In this document: positions 8,062-15,004 of the stretch, one piece after another
Layout of the letters: each line of letters begins with the position of its first letter
Position numbering within the stretch: position 1 is the first letter of the stretch
Assembly (NCBI GenBank): GCA_903845045.1
Contig: CAIMWA010000282.1
Location: 1-37,426 of the forward strand
Source of the DNA: an uncultured delta proteobacterium
GTDB lineage: Bacteria > Myxococcota_A > Polyangia > Polyangiales > Ga0077539
DNA: 37,426 bases
Direction: 5' to 3'
The notes under the pieces: generated by a model
Seen by the model: only the letters and a program-made list of their open reading frames with translations
Told to the model about the DNA's origin: nothing
Databases searched by the model: none
Made by a program: the position numbers and the translations under genes

Positions 8062-8082
8062 AGCAGCACGAGGTGAGTAGTG

Positions 8083-8433
8083 ATGGCGAAGGCAAAGGCG
8101 CCGGCCAAGAAGGCTGGCAAGGGCGGAGCGAAGAAGTTGACCAAGGCCGGTCTGGTGCAGGCGCTCCAGGAGTCCATCGGTGACTCGGTCTCCAAGGCCC
8201 AGGTGAAGTCCGTTCTCGAGGCGCTCACCAGCGTCGGCGAGAAGGAGCTCAAGAAGAGCAAGGTGTTCGTGCTCCCGGGCTTCGCGAAGTTCGTGGTCGC
8301 GGAGAAGCCGGGCCGTCCGGCCGGCGAGTTCCTGAACCCCTTCACCAAGAAGATGGAGCACCGCGACGCGAAGGCCTCCTCGAAGACCGTGCGCGCGCGG
8401 CCGATCAAGGCCCTCAAGGACGCGGTCAACTGA
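8083..8433 (+). CDS. HU/IHF-family nucleoid protein with Lys-rich N-terminal extension
   Basis: A 116-residue DNA-bending protein. After an 18-residue Lys/Ala-rich extension (MAKAKAPAKKAGKGGAKK) comes the HU core: KLTKAGLVQALQESIG, SVLEALTSVGEKELKKS, then the beta-arm region KVFVLPGFAKFVVAEKPGRP, and the end ARPIKALKDAVN. In the arm the usual RNPxTG is replaced by FLNPFTKKM. Standard HU has about 90 residues, so the extension is the main oddity; Lys/Ala-rich tails are known in HU relatives of actinobacteria and myxobacteria, and suggest extra nonspecific DNA contacts. ATG 8083 is preferred over the adjoining GTG 8080. GAGG at 8070-8073 lies nine bases before it. The gene stands alone with its own promoter candidate and terminator. 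Confidence 0.93.
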   Translation: MAKAKAPAKKAGKGGAKKLTKAGLVQALQESIGDSVSKAQVKSVLEALTSVGEKELKKSKVFVLPGFAKFVVAEKPGRPAGEFLNPFTKKMEHRDAKASSKTVRARPIKALKDAVN

Positions 8434-8438
8434 TCGCA

Positions 8439-8466
8439 CGACCGTCCTGCCTTCGGGCGGCGGTCG
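8439..8466 (+). terminator. UUCG-tetraloop hairpin after the HU gene
   Basis: CGACCG (8439-8444) pairs with CGGTCG (8461-8466), and an inner GCC/GGC stem closes a TTCG tetraloop at 8452-8455 (C-UUCG-G, an exceptionally stable loop). It starts five bases after the stop codon. No T-run follows, so termination may rely on stem strength or Rho. Confidence 0.6.
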
Positions 8467-8498
8467 CGGTCTCTCACCGAGCGGCGTCGGTTGTCTGG

Positions 8499-8504
8499 TA
8501 GCCT
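8499..8504 (+). promoter_or_regulatory. -10-like hexamer before the LEA14-like lipoprotein
   Basis: TAGCCT, preceded by TGG as in an extended -10 element, ends ten bases before the ATG at 8515. No Shine-Dalgarno site is present. Confidence 0.4.
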
Positions 8505-8514
8505 GCGGGCCACC

Positions 8515-9009
8515 ATGGCAGTCGATGGCCGCTCGATGACTTTGTGCCTCGCGCTCCTCTTGGGCGCTTGTTCGCCGCCGGATCCGCCGGTGATCACCCC
8601 CCGCTCCGCCGAGGTCACCGCTGCGACGACGCAAGGCCTTGGATTGCGGGTCCATTGCAACGTTCGCAACGGCAACCGCATTCCGCTCACGGTGCAGCGC
8701 GTCTCGGTGCACGTGACGCTCGCGGCGCGGGACCTGGGTACGAACACCCTGGAACGCACGACGCACCTGCCTTCGCGCGTCGACGTGCCCATGGACCTCG
8801 ACGTCCAGGTCCCTTGGGGCGACCTGCCGGGCATCTTGCTGGTGACGGCGCTCAACGAGAACGTGCCGTACCGCCTCGACGGCACGGCCCGGGTGGGCGG
8901 CCGCGACCTCAACATCGACGTTCCGTTCGTGCTCGAGAGCACGCTTCCGAGGAGCTTGTTGCTGGGGGCAGCGGGGAGCGTCGTGCCGGGCCTCGGCGCC
9001 ACGCACTGA
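8515..9009 (+). CDS. Lipoprotein with LEA14-like (WHy) domain
   Basis: A 164-residue lipoprotein. The signal peptide runs to a clear lipobox LLLGAC with the lipidated Cys at residue 19. The mature part is one beta-rich domain: PVITPRSAEVTAATTQGLGLRVHCNVRNGNRIPLTVQRVSVHVTL, then a second half ending in VPYRLDGTARVGG and DVPFVLES. The pattern (alternating hydrophobic strands, V-x-N-x-N-x-x-P-L near the middle, and the YRLDGTA near-repeat) is that of LEA type 2/WHy domains, which are common in lipoproteins of delta-type bacteria and have no defined reaction. It probably faces the periplasm from the inner or outer membrane. It is convergent with the FHA-ABC gene, 27 bases away. Confidence 0.82.
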   Translation: MAVDGRSMTLCLALLLGACSPPDPPVITPRSAEVTAATTQGLGLRVHCNVRNGNRIPLTVQRVSVHVTLAARDLGTNTLERTTHLPSRVDVPMDLDVQVPWGDLPGILLVTALNENVPYRLDGTARVGGRDLNIDVPFVLESTLPRSLLLGAAGSVVPGLGATH

Positions 9010-9036
9010 GGCGCGACGCGGGCCCGGCCGAGGCGA

Positions 9037-12000
9037 TCAGACGGAGTCGCGGCGGCGCAGCAGCACGCCCATCAGCAGCAGGAACAGGAACATCATCCCG
9101 GCCAGCACGCCGTTCGCGACGGCGGGCTGATCCCATGACGAGAAGCCCCAGCCGCCGGAGCCCGAGTCGGTGCGCGCGATCTCCTCGACGGCGCAGTTGA
9201 AGAGGTTCTGCGGTGCGCGAGCGAGAACGCCGTTGCCCGGGGGGGCACACGTCGGGATGCGCCACGCGATCTCCAGCGTGTCGCGCTCGGCGCTCATCAC
9301 GCCCTCGTAGGACCAGCGCGCCGGCATCGCCGCCATCAAGTACTTGAGCCAGCCCTTGTTCGTCATCGGAACGAGGAGCCCGCCGAGCACGACCTGCGGG
9401 ATCAGCGCGATGGGCGTGAGCGCCATGGCCGCCTCGGACGACCCGACCGCGGTGCTGATGACGAGCCCGAGCGCCACCGCGCACATCGACGACAGCACCA
9501 TGCTCCCGAGCATCGGGAAGAACGCGTCGAAGGTTCCGTGGCCGAAGCCGAGGATGAAGTAGACGATGCCCAGGAGCACCACGCACTGCAGGATGCAGAG
9601 CGCCGTGAGCAGCATGAACTTCGACATCATGTAGTTGAAGATCGAGAGGTTCACCATGCGCTCGCGGCGGTAGATGGCGATCTCCGAGACCACCTCGCGC
9701 GCCGCGTTGCTCACGCCGAACCAGAGCGACCCCACGGTCAGGAAGAAGATCGCGCCCTTGTAGTCGTCGACGGCGTGGAACCGGTCCGGCGCGAGCTGGC
9801 AGAGCTGGCCGGTGCTGCGCGCGACCGCCGCCTCGAGGCCGAGAACCTGGTTCTGGCACCAGAAGTTCGGCATCTTCGGCGAGTCGTAGAACACCGCCGC
9901 GAGGAGCCCGCCGATGATCGGCGCCTGCGCCAGGAGGATCGCCATGCCCGAGATGTCGCGGGACTTGATCTTCGCGTAGCGCGACAGAAGCAGCCCGAAC
10001 TGCCGGATCAGCGGCACGCTCGTCCGGGACGGCGGACGCGACTGGCCGGGCTTTCCGGGCTCGCGCTTGCCCGAGTACATGTTGCGGAAGACGGCGTTGT
10101 CGGGGCGGTAGAACTCCGCGCGCCACTCCTTCGCGGCGCCGAGCCGGGCCTCGCTCTTGTTCGGGAACTGCCCGCGCTTGACGACGTCCTCCTCGCGGAT
10201 CTTGAGCTGGTCGAACATGTCGCGGGGATTGTCGATGGGGTGGCCCCGGTACTTCGCGAAGAACTCGTAGCTGTCCTTGCCCGACGGCCCGAAGAACACC
10301 GGCTCGCCGCCGAAGCCCATGATGAACGCGAGGTTGAACTTCTCGAATTCCTCCTTCGCGGGCTGGTGGATCGTGACGATGATGGTCTTGCCGTAGCGCT
10401 TCGCGAGGCCGGCGAGCAGGTCGATGAGCGCGACGGTGTCGTCGGCCGCGAGGCCCGAGGTGGGCTCGTCGAGGAACATCAGCGCGGGGTCCGTCACGAG
10501 CTCGAGGGCGATGTTCACGCGCTTGCGCTGGCCGCCGGAGAGCACCTTCTTGATCGGCGACCCGATGATGGTGTTCGCGAGGTGGTCGAGGCCGAGGTCC
10601 TTCATCGTCTGCTGGACGCGGCGCTCGATCTCCTCGTCGGAGTAGTCCGACGGCAGGCGGAACTTCGCGGAGTACGAGATGGCCTCCTTCACCGTCAGCT
10701 CGGGGTGCAGCAGGTCGTCCTGCGGCACGTAGCCGATGCTCCCGCGGAGGGCGTCGTAGATGGCGTAGAGGCTCTCGCCGTTGACCCGCACCTCGCCGCT
10801 GGTCGGTCGCAGGTACCCGTTGAGCACCGTGAGCAGCGTCGTCTTGCCCGCGCCCGACGGACCCATGAGCGCGATGAGGTCGCCGGGCAGCGCCTTGAAG
10901 GTGACCTTGTCCAGGAGGATCTTCTGCGTCCCCGGCCGGTCGCGGTCGGGCACCTGCAGGAACAGGTCGAGCGCCTCGATCTCGACGAGGTTCGCGCTCT
11001 CGAAGGTGCTCTCCTGCTCGACGTACGCGGTGATCGCGTTGCCCTGCAGGTCCACGATGACCGGGTACGGACCGATGAAGATCCGCGTCTTCGGCGGCAC
11101 CGCGATGTTCTGGCCGGGCACGAGGCGCTGGCCGTTGACGTAGGTGCCGTTGGTGCTGCCGAGGTCGCTCACGACCAGCGTGCCGTCGGGCGCGCGCATC
11201 ACCGAGGTGTGCTTGCTCGACACCTGCGGGTACGGCAGCACGATGTCGCACGTCGGCAGGCGTCCGATGAACGCCAGCGCCTTGCCGCCGCCGCTCAGGT
11301 CGAAGGACCCGAACATGGTCTTGTGCGCGCCCCCGGCCGGCTGCGGCGCCGGGGCCACGGGACGCTGTCCGCCCTGCATCGACTGCATCGGCGCGGGTCC
11401 ACCCTGCATCGAGCCCAGCGGCGGACCCATCGGCGCGCCCATGGGCACCGACATGCGGCCCGCGGACGGGTCGCTGAGGGGTCCCGGCGAGCTGATCGGC
11501 CCGCCGGCCGGCGCCCCGGCGAGCTCCATGAGCACGCTGCTCGGGATCCACACGGCGCCCAGCGAGTAGCCGGCCGCCGTGTCCATGGCCACGGGCTGGT
11601 TCGCGGGCAGGCGCTGCGTGTTGTGGTCGAAGGTTCCGCTGCGGCTGCCGAGGTCCGTAACGCTGCGGGCGCCGAGGTCGATGCGAAGGTGCGTGCCGCT
11701 CACCGTCGGGTGCGAGACCACCACCTGGCAGCGCGCGGGATCGCGTCCCACGACGAGCACGCCGGGACGCTCCGGGGGCAGTCCAGTGCGGTCGAGGAAG
11801 AGCTTCGACACCTCCGGCGAGTTCAGCGGCACCTGCGCGCCGCCGAGCATCACGCGCGCGTGGAAGCCCGCGAGCTGCACCGACTCGTTGGGCGCGAGCG
11901 GCCGGCCGTCGACCTCGGTGCGACCCTGCCCCAGGTCCTGGATCCAGAGGCCGTCACGCCACAGGAGCTGCGCGTGTCGCGGTGCGACGCCGGGGCCCTG

Positions 12001-12057
12001 CAACGTCATGTCGCAGCCCGGCCCGGAACCCATGAGAACCTGCGTCTTCGTCGGCAT
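9037..12057 (-). CDS. Triple-FHA ABC transporter (ABCG-like) fusion protein
   Basis: A 1006-residue fusion. Three FHA-type domains come first, at about 1-80, 95-175 and 250-345, the last two separated by a Pro/Met/Gly/Gln-rich linker (180-245). Next is an ABC ATPase (about 357-600) with Walker A GPSGAGKTT at 399-407, Q-loop VPQDD, signature LSGGQ at 506-510, Walker B LMFLDEP at 526-532 and H-loop IHQP. An ABC2-type membrane domain with six predicted helices ends the protein (about 690-1000), ending in LLRRRDSV. The layout is that of ABCG half-transporters, so a homodimer is expected. FHA domains bind phosphothreonine, so activity is likely gated by a Ser/Thr kinase. The substrate is unknown. 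TACACT ends eight bases before the ATG. Confidence 0.93.
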   Translation of the reverse strand: MPTKTQVLMGSGPGCDMTLQGPGVAPRHAQLLWRDGLWIQDLGQGRTEVDGRPLAPNESVQLAGFHARVMLGGAQVPLNSPEVSKLFLDRTGLPPERPGVLVVGRDPARCQVVVSHPTVSGTHLRIDLGARSVTDLGSRSGTFDHNTQRLPANQPVAMDTAAGYSLGAVWIPSSVLMELAGAPAGGPISSPGPLSDPSAGRMSVPMGAPMGPPLGSMQGGPAPMQSMQGGQRPVAPAPQPAGGAHKTMFGSFDLSGGGKALAFIGRLPTCDIVLPYPQVSSKHTSVMRAPDGTLVVSDLGSTNGTYVNGQRLVPGQNIAVPPKTRIFIGPYPVIVDLQGNAITAYVEQESTFESANLVEIEALDLFLQVPDRDRPGTQKILLDKVTFKALPGDLIALMGPSGAGKTTLLTVLNGYLRPTSGEVRVNGESLYAIYDALRGSIGYVPQDDLLHPELTVKEAISYSAKFRLPSDYSDEEIERRVQQTMKDLGLDHLANTIIGSPIKKVLSGGQRKRVNIALELVTDPALMFLDEPTSGLAADDTVALIDLLAGLAKRYGKTIIVTIHQPAKEEFEKFNLAFIMGFGGEPVFFGPSGKDSYEFFAKYRGHPIDNPRDMFDQLKIREEDVVKRGQFPNKSEARLGAAKEWRAEFYRPDNAVFRNMYSGKREPGKPGQSRPPSRTSVPLIRQFGLLLSRYAKIKSRDISGMAILLAQAPIIGGLLAAVFYDSPKMPNFWCQNQVLGLEAAVARSTGQLCQLAPDRFHAVDDYKGAIFFLTVGSLWFGVSNAAREVVSEIAIYRRERMVNLSIFNYMMSKFMLLTALCILQCVVLLGIVYFILGFGHGTFDAFFPMLGSMVLSSMCAVALGLVISTAVGSSEAAMALTPIALIPQVVLGGLLVPMTNKGWLKYLMAAMPARWSYEGVMSAERDTLEIAWRIPTCAPPGNGVLARAPQNLFNCAVEEIARTDSGSGGWGFSSWDQPAVANGVLAGMMFLFLLLMGVLLRRRDSV

Positions 12058-12065
12058 GGCGCGGC

Positions 12066-12071
12066 AGTGTA
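12066..12071 (-). promoter_or_regulatory. -10-like hexamer before the FHA-ABC gene
   Basis: Read on the reverse strand, TACACT ends eight bases before the ATG at 12057, with no Shine-Dalgarno site between them. Confidence 0.4.
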
Positions 12072-12108
12072 TCGAAACACCGCGCCAATGGAACCCGCTC
12101 GATGCGCG

Positions 12109-12714
12109 CTACTCGGTCTCTCCGGTGATGCGAATGGACGGGAGCAGGTTCGACACTTCGAAGCGGGAGTACACGCCGTTGCCGTCGAGGTCGGCGGACG
12201 CGATGGCGTAGTACCAGACGCCCTTCATCGCCGTGGGCAGCGACGGGTACCCGAGGTCCGGCTGCGTTCCGCCGACGCTCGGCGAGACCCCGGGGAGCCC
12301 GCTGATGGTCTGGTACGAGTAGCGCACCATCTGCCGCGGGCGCACGCCGAGCTGGTTCCAGGCCGTCGGCATGGACGTGTAGAAGTTCGCGAAGCCGTTG
12401 CTGTCGCGGGTCATCAGGGCGGGCCACCAGTTCGCACCGATGGCGCCGGAGGTTCCGTTGCCCGTGCCGGCCAGCGTGAGGTCGCTGGAGGTGTCGGAGT
12501 ACACGCTGAACTCGCTGCGGTACCCCTCCTGCGCGGCGGTGATGCGGCTCAGCACCTCCGTCGCCTCGATGGCGAAGGACTTGTACCGGGTGCGCGTGTA
12601 GAGCGGCATGGCGATGGCGCTCAGGATGCCGATGATGATCACCACGACCATCAGCTCCACCAGCGTGAACCCTGCGCGCGAGGCACCGCGTCGACGGACC
12701 ATGGGAAGCTCCAT
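12109..12714 (-). CDS. Type IV pilin-like protein with prepilin signal
   Basis: A 201-residue protein. The type III (prepilin) signal is textbook: basic leader MELPMVRRRGASRAG, cleavage after Gly15, then FTLVELMVVVIIIGILSAIAMP, with Glu at +5 of the mature protein. After the hydrophobic helix comes RTRYKSFAIEATEVLSRITAAQEGYRSEF, the exposed alpha-1C. The globular domain ends with ADLDGNGVYSRFEV, a D-x-D-x-N-G loop that resembles the calcium-binding loops of type II secretion pseudopilins. No Cys pair bounds a D-region, so it is not a classical major type IVa pilin. ATG 12714 is used; ATG 12702 is also possible. A minor pilin or pseudopilin role is likely. No pilus assembly genes are adjacent. 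Confidence 0.9.
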   Translation of the reverse strand: MELPMVRRRGASRAGFTLVELMVVVIIIGILSAIAMPLYTRTRYKSFAIEATEVLSRITAAQEGYRSEFSVYSDTSSDLTLAGTGNGTSGAIGANWWPALMTRDSNGFANFYTSMPTAWNQLGVRPRQMVRYSYQTISGLPGVSPSVGGTQPDLGYPSLPTAMKGVWYYAIASADLDGNGVYSRFEVSNLLPSIRITGETE

Positions 12715-12834
12715 CGCGCCGCGACGATGCGGCGACGTCCGGGGCGAACGTAGCACGGGAGCGCCCGCGCGTTCCAACGGCGTGCGAACGCAGCACATTT
12801 GACAGGTTGCTGCGGTCCCGGCGCCGACCGGAGG

Positions 12835-12840
12835 TACAAT
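12835..12840 (+). promoter_or_regulatory. -10-like hexamer before the TolB-like gene
   Basis: TACAAT, five of six to the sigma-70 consensus, ends nine bases before the ATG at 12850. A perfect TTGACA at 12799-12804 lies 30 bases upstream, too far for a standard pair. Confidence 0.45.
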
Positions 12841-12849
12841 GCCGCCGCG

Positions 12850-14949
12850 ATGCGACGACGATGGATCATGCCGGCCCTCGCCGGTGCGATGAGCGGCTGC
12901 GATGCGGGGCCGTACATCCGCAACTGCGACCCCACGCTCCCATCTTGTGGAGCGCCGATCGATGCCGGGATGGCGCTCGACGTCCGCGTCTTCGAGGTGC
13001 GGACGCTCGACGCGGACGACCCCTACGCCGGGCTCCAAAGCATCACCGTGACGCCGGACAACCCGACGCTCACGGTCCGCGGGACGCCGACGACGCAGGT
13101 CTTCATGGCCGTCGGCCACTACATCGACGGTACCACCCGCCCCCTTCCGCTCGGCACCTGGAGCGTGGACCGCGCCTTCGCCGGATCGATGGACCCGGAC
13201 ACCGGGCGCTTCACGGCCAACGGCCAGGTCGGCGACGCGGTGCACGTCGACGTGCAGGTACCGCGGCCGTCGGGCGTGGCGCTGCATGGGACCACGACGC
13301 TGACGGTGCGCTACGAGCGCGACGTGCTGGTGACGCCGAGCACCGACGCGGCGCGGTCGCTCTTCGGCGCGCCGGTCACCGACGCCTCGCGGGCGGTGGT
13401 GCTGCGCTACCCCCTCGACGGCGCGCGGATGCCGCAGAACGTGGCCGCGCCGGACGTTCAGTGGGAGGGCGGGGCCGCCGGCGACGTGTACCGCGTGCGC
13501 CTCGTGAAGCCCCACGCGACGGTCACCGGCTACGTCACCCACACGGGCGCGGCGTTCCGCTTCGATTGGGGCGTCGACGCGAGCGGGTGGCGCGCCATCG
13601 TCGAGTCGGATCCGACGTCGCCGGCCACCCTCACCGTCGATCGCGCGACGGGCGGCGCGGCGGTCGCCGGGGCCCCGGTGACGCTGCAGATCGCCCAGGG
13701 CTCCCTCGCCGGGGCCGTGTACTACTGGGACCTTCGCGCGGGGAAGATCCTGCGGGTGCGCGAGACTCCGACCGGGCCCGTGCGCGAGGACTTCCTTCCC
13801 CGGCCGCCGGCGCGGCGAAGCGACGGGAGCCGCTGCGTGGCTTGCCACACCGTCTCGCGCGACGGGCTGCAGATGGCCGCGGAGCTTTGGGAGGGCCAGG
13901 GGCCGTCGTCGGTCTTCGACCTGACGGCGGACCTGAGCCGTGACCCGGCGCCGACGCGCTTCACCCCGAACGAGACGACGAACCAGCCGTCGTGGGTCTA
14001 CGGGTCCTTCAACGCCGACGCGACGCGGCTCATCGCGAACCGCCTCGGCGGGCTGTTCCTCGTCGACCCCGCGACGGGGAGCACGGTGTCGCCGCGGGCC
14101 GGAACGCTCCCGCAGGGCAACAGCGTGCAGCCGTCGTGGTCGCCGGACGGGCACACCATCGCCTACGTCGCGAACGCCGTCGGTCCTGGCCCCACGGCCT
14201 TCGCAGCGAGCGACCTCGCGACGATCAACGTGACGGCAGCGGACAGCTTCGACGCGCCGGTGCAGCGCGTGCCGGGCGCGTCGCTCGCGGCCCGCGCCGA
14301 GCGCGGCAACGCCGTCGCGTACCCGACGTGGACGCCGGACTCGCGGTGGATCGCGTTCCAGCACGGACCCTACAGCGAGAGCGACCGCGACCTCGGCGGA
14401 GGCATGCCGCGGATGCGCTATCCGTCGGCGCTGTACCTCGTCGGTCCGTCGGGCGGCGCGCCCACGCGCCTCGACCGTGCGTCGCAGGACGCCGCCGGCG
14501 ACGACGCGTACTTCCCGAATTTCTCGCCGTTCATCCAGGGCGGGCAATACTGGCTCATGTATTTCTCCCGGCGCGACTACGGCAACGTCCAGGCCGGCAC
14601 GCGGGGCACCGGACGCCGCCAGCTCTGGGTCACCGCGATCAGCGCGTCGCCGACGGCGGGCACGGACCCCTCGAGCACTCCGTACTGGCTCCCGGGCCAG
14701 GACGTCGCCAGCGACAACGTGAGCGGGTTCTGGGCGCCGCAGCCGTGTCGTTCCCGGGGCATGAGCTGCACCGTCTCGAGCGAGTGCTGCGCGGGCTCGT
14801 GCAGCGCGAACGCCGCCGGGGCGCTCGTCTGCAATCCCCCTCCGCCGCAGGCGCCTTGCCGCGGCGAGCGCGAGCGCTGCGGTGCCTCTGGAGACTGCTG
14901 CGACGGCCTCGCCTGTGCCGCCAACGTCTGCCTGCGACCGCCCGGCTGA
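12850..14949 (+). CDS. Exported TolB-like propeller protein with CxxCH motif and Cys-knot tail
   Basis: A 699-residue exported protein. The N-terminus is short and basic (MRRRWIMPALAGAMSGC), with a weak lipobox at Cys17. A beta-sandwich region with VTPDNPTLTVRGTPTTQVFMAVG comes next, resembling bacterial Ig-like repeats. RSDGSRCVACHTVSRDG follows, with a c-type heme motif CVACH at residues 329-333. The middle has PD40/TolB-type blades (FNADATRLIANRLGGLFLVD, QPSWSPDGHTIAYVANA, YPTWTPDSRWIAFQHGP, NFSPFIQGGQYWLMYFSRRDYG). The tail has two C-x(5-6)-C-x(5-7)-CC-x-G-x-C modules like small knottin domains. It may be a heme-bearing periplasmic or surface propeller. Whether the single CxxCH is used is unknown. 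I know this type of layout only from myxobacteria. Confidence 0.85.
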   Translation: MRRRWIMPALAGAMSGCDAGPYIRNCDPTLPSCGAPIDAGMALDVRVFEVRTLDADDPYAGLQSITVTPDNPTLTVRGTPTTQVFMAVGHYIDGTTRPLPLGTWSVDRAFAGSMDPDTGRFTANGQVGDAVHVDVQVPRPSGVALHGTTTLTVRYERDVLVTPSTDAARSLFGAPVTDASRAVVLRYPLDGARMPQNVAAPDVQWEGGAAGDVYRVRLVKPHATVTGYVTHTGAAFRFDWGVDASGWRAIVESDPTSPATLTVDRATGGAAVAGAPVTLQIAQGSLAGAVYYWDLRAGKILRVRETPTGPVREDFLPRPPARRSDGSRCVACHTVSRDGLQMAAELWEGQGPSSVFDLTADLSRDPAPTRFTPNETTNQPSWVYGSFNADATRLIANRLGGLFLVDPATGSTVSPRAGTLPQGNSVQPSWSPDGHTIAYVANAVGPGPTAFAASDLATINVTAADSFDAPVQRVPGASLAARAERGNAVAYPTWTPDSRWIAFQHGPYSESDRDLGGGMPRMRYPSALYLVGPSGGAPTRLDRASQDAAGDDAYFPNFSPFIQGGQYWLMYFSRRDYGNVQAGTRGTGRRQLWVTAISASPTAGTDPSSTPYWLPGQDVASDNVSGFWAPQPCRSRGMSCTVSSECCAGSCSANAAGALVCNPPPPQAPCRGERERCGASGDCCDGLACAANVCLRPPG

Positions 14950-14990
14950 CGGCCGACGTTCCCCCCGCGACGGCGTGCGGCTCCTTCCGG

Positions 14991-14996
14991 TACGAT
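14991..14996 (+). promoter_or_regulatory. -10-like hexamer before the MopE-type lipoprotein
   Basis: TACGAT ends eight bases before the GTG at 15005. The GTG has no Shine-Dalgarno site. Confidence 0.4.
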
Positions 14997-15004
14997 GCCG
15001 GGTC

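Larger units (their letters stand above)
7768..8082 (+). other. Intergenic leader region upstream of the HU gene
   Basis: A 315-base gap with no convincing gene; an Arg-rich 98-codon open frame at 7780-8076 is judged spurious. It holds three copies of the palindrome TGCGCA (7824-7829, 7835-7840, 7957-7962), the first two 11 bases apart, and a perfect 6-bp hairpin CGCGGG-AGAA-CCCGCG at 7969-7984. An AT-richer patch at about 7868-7900 contains an A6 run. The region ends with a promoter candidate, a second hairpin (8042-8061) and the HU ribosome binding site. Confidence 0.5.

Noticed and set aside
7780..8076. A 98-codon open frame between the deacetylase and the HU gene
   Set aside because: It has no ribosome binding site, an Arg-rich composition, and crosses the promoter and leader hairpin of the HU gene.
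9538..12753. A 1071-codon forward open frame opposite the FHA-ABC gene
   Set aside because: It is rich in Arg, His and Glu with no motif, while the reverse strand encodes a complete ABC transporter with Walker A, signature and Walker B.
12799..12840. TTGACA at 12799 paired with TACAAT at 12835 as a full sigma-70 promoter
   Set aside because: The spacer would be 30 bases; 16-18 is normal. The TACAAT alone is kept as a -10-like element.
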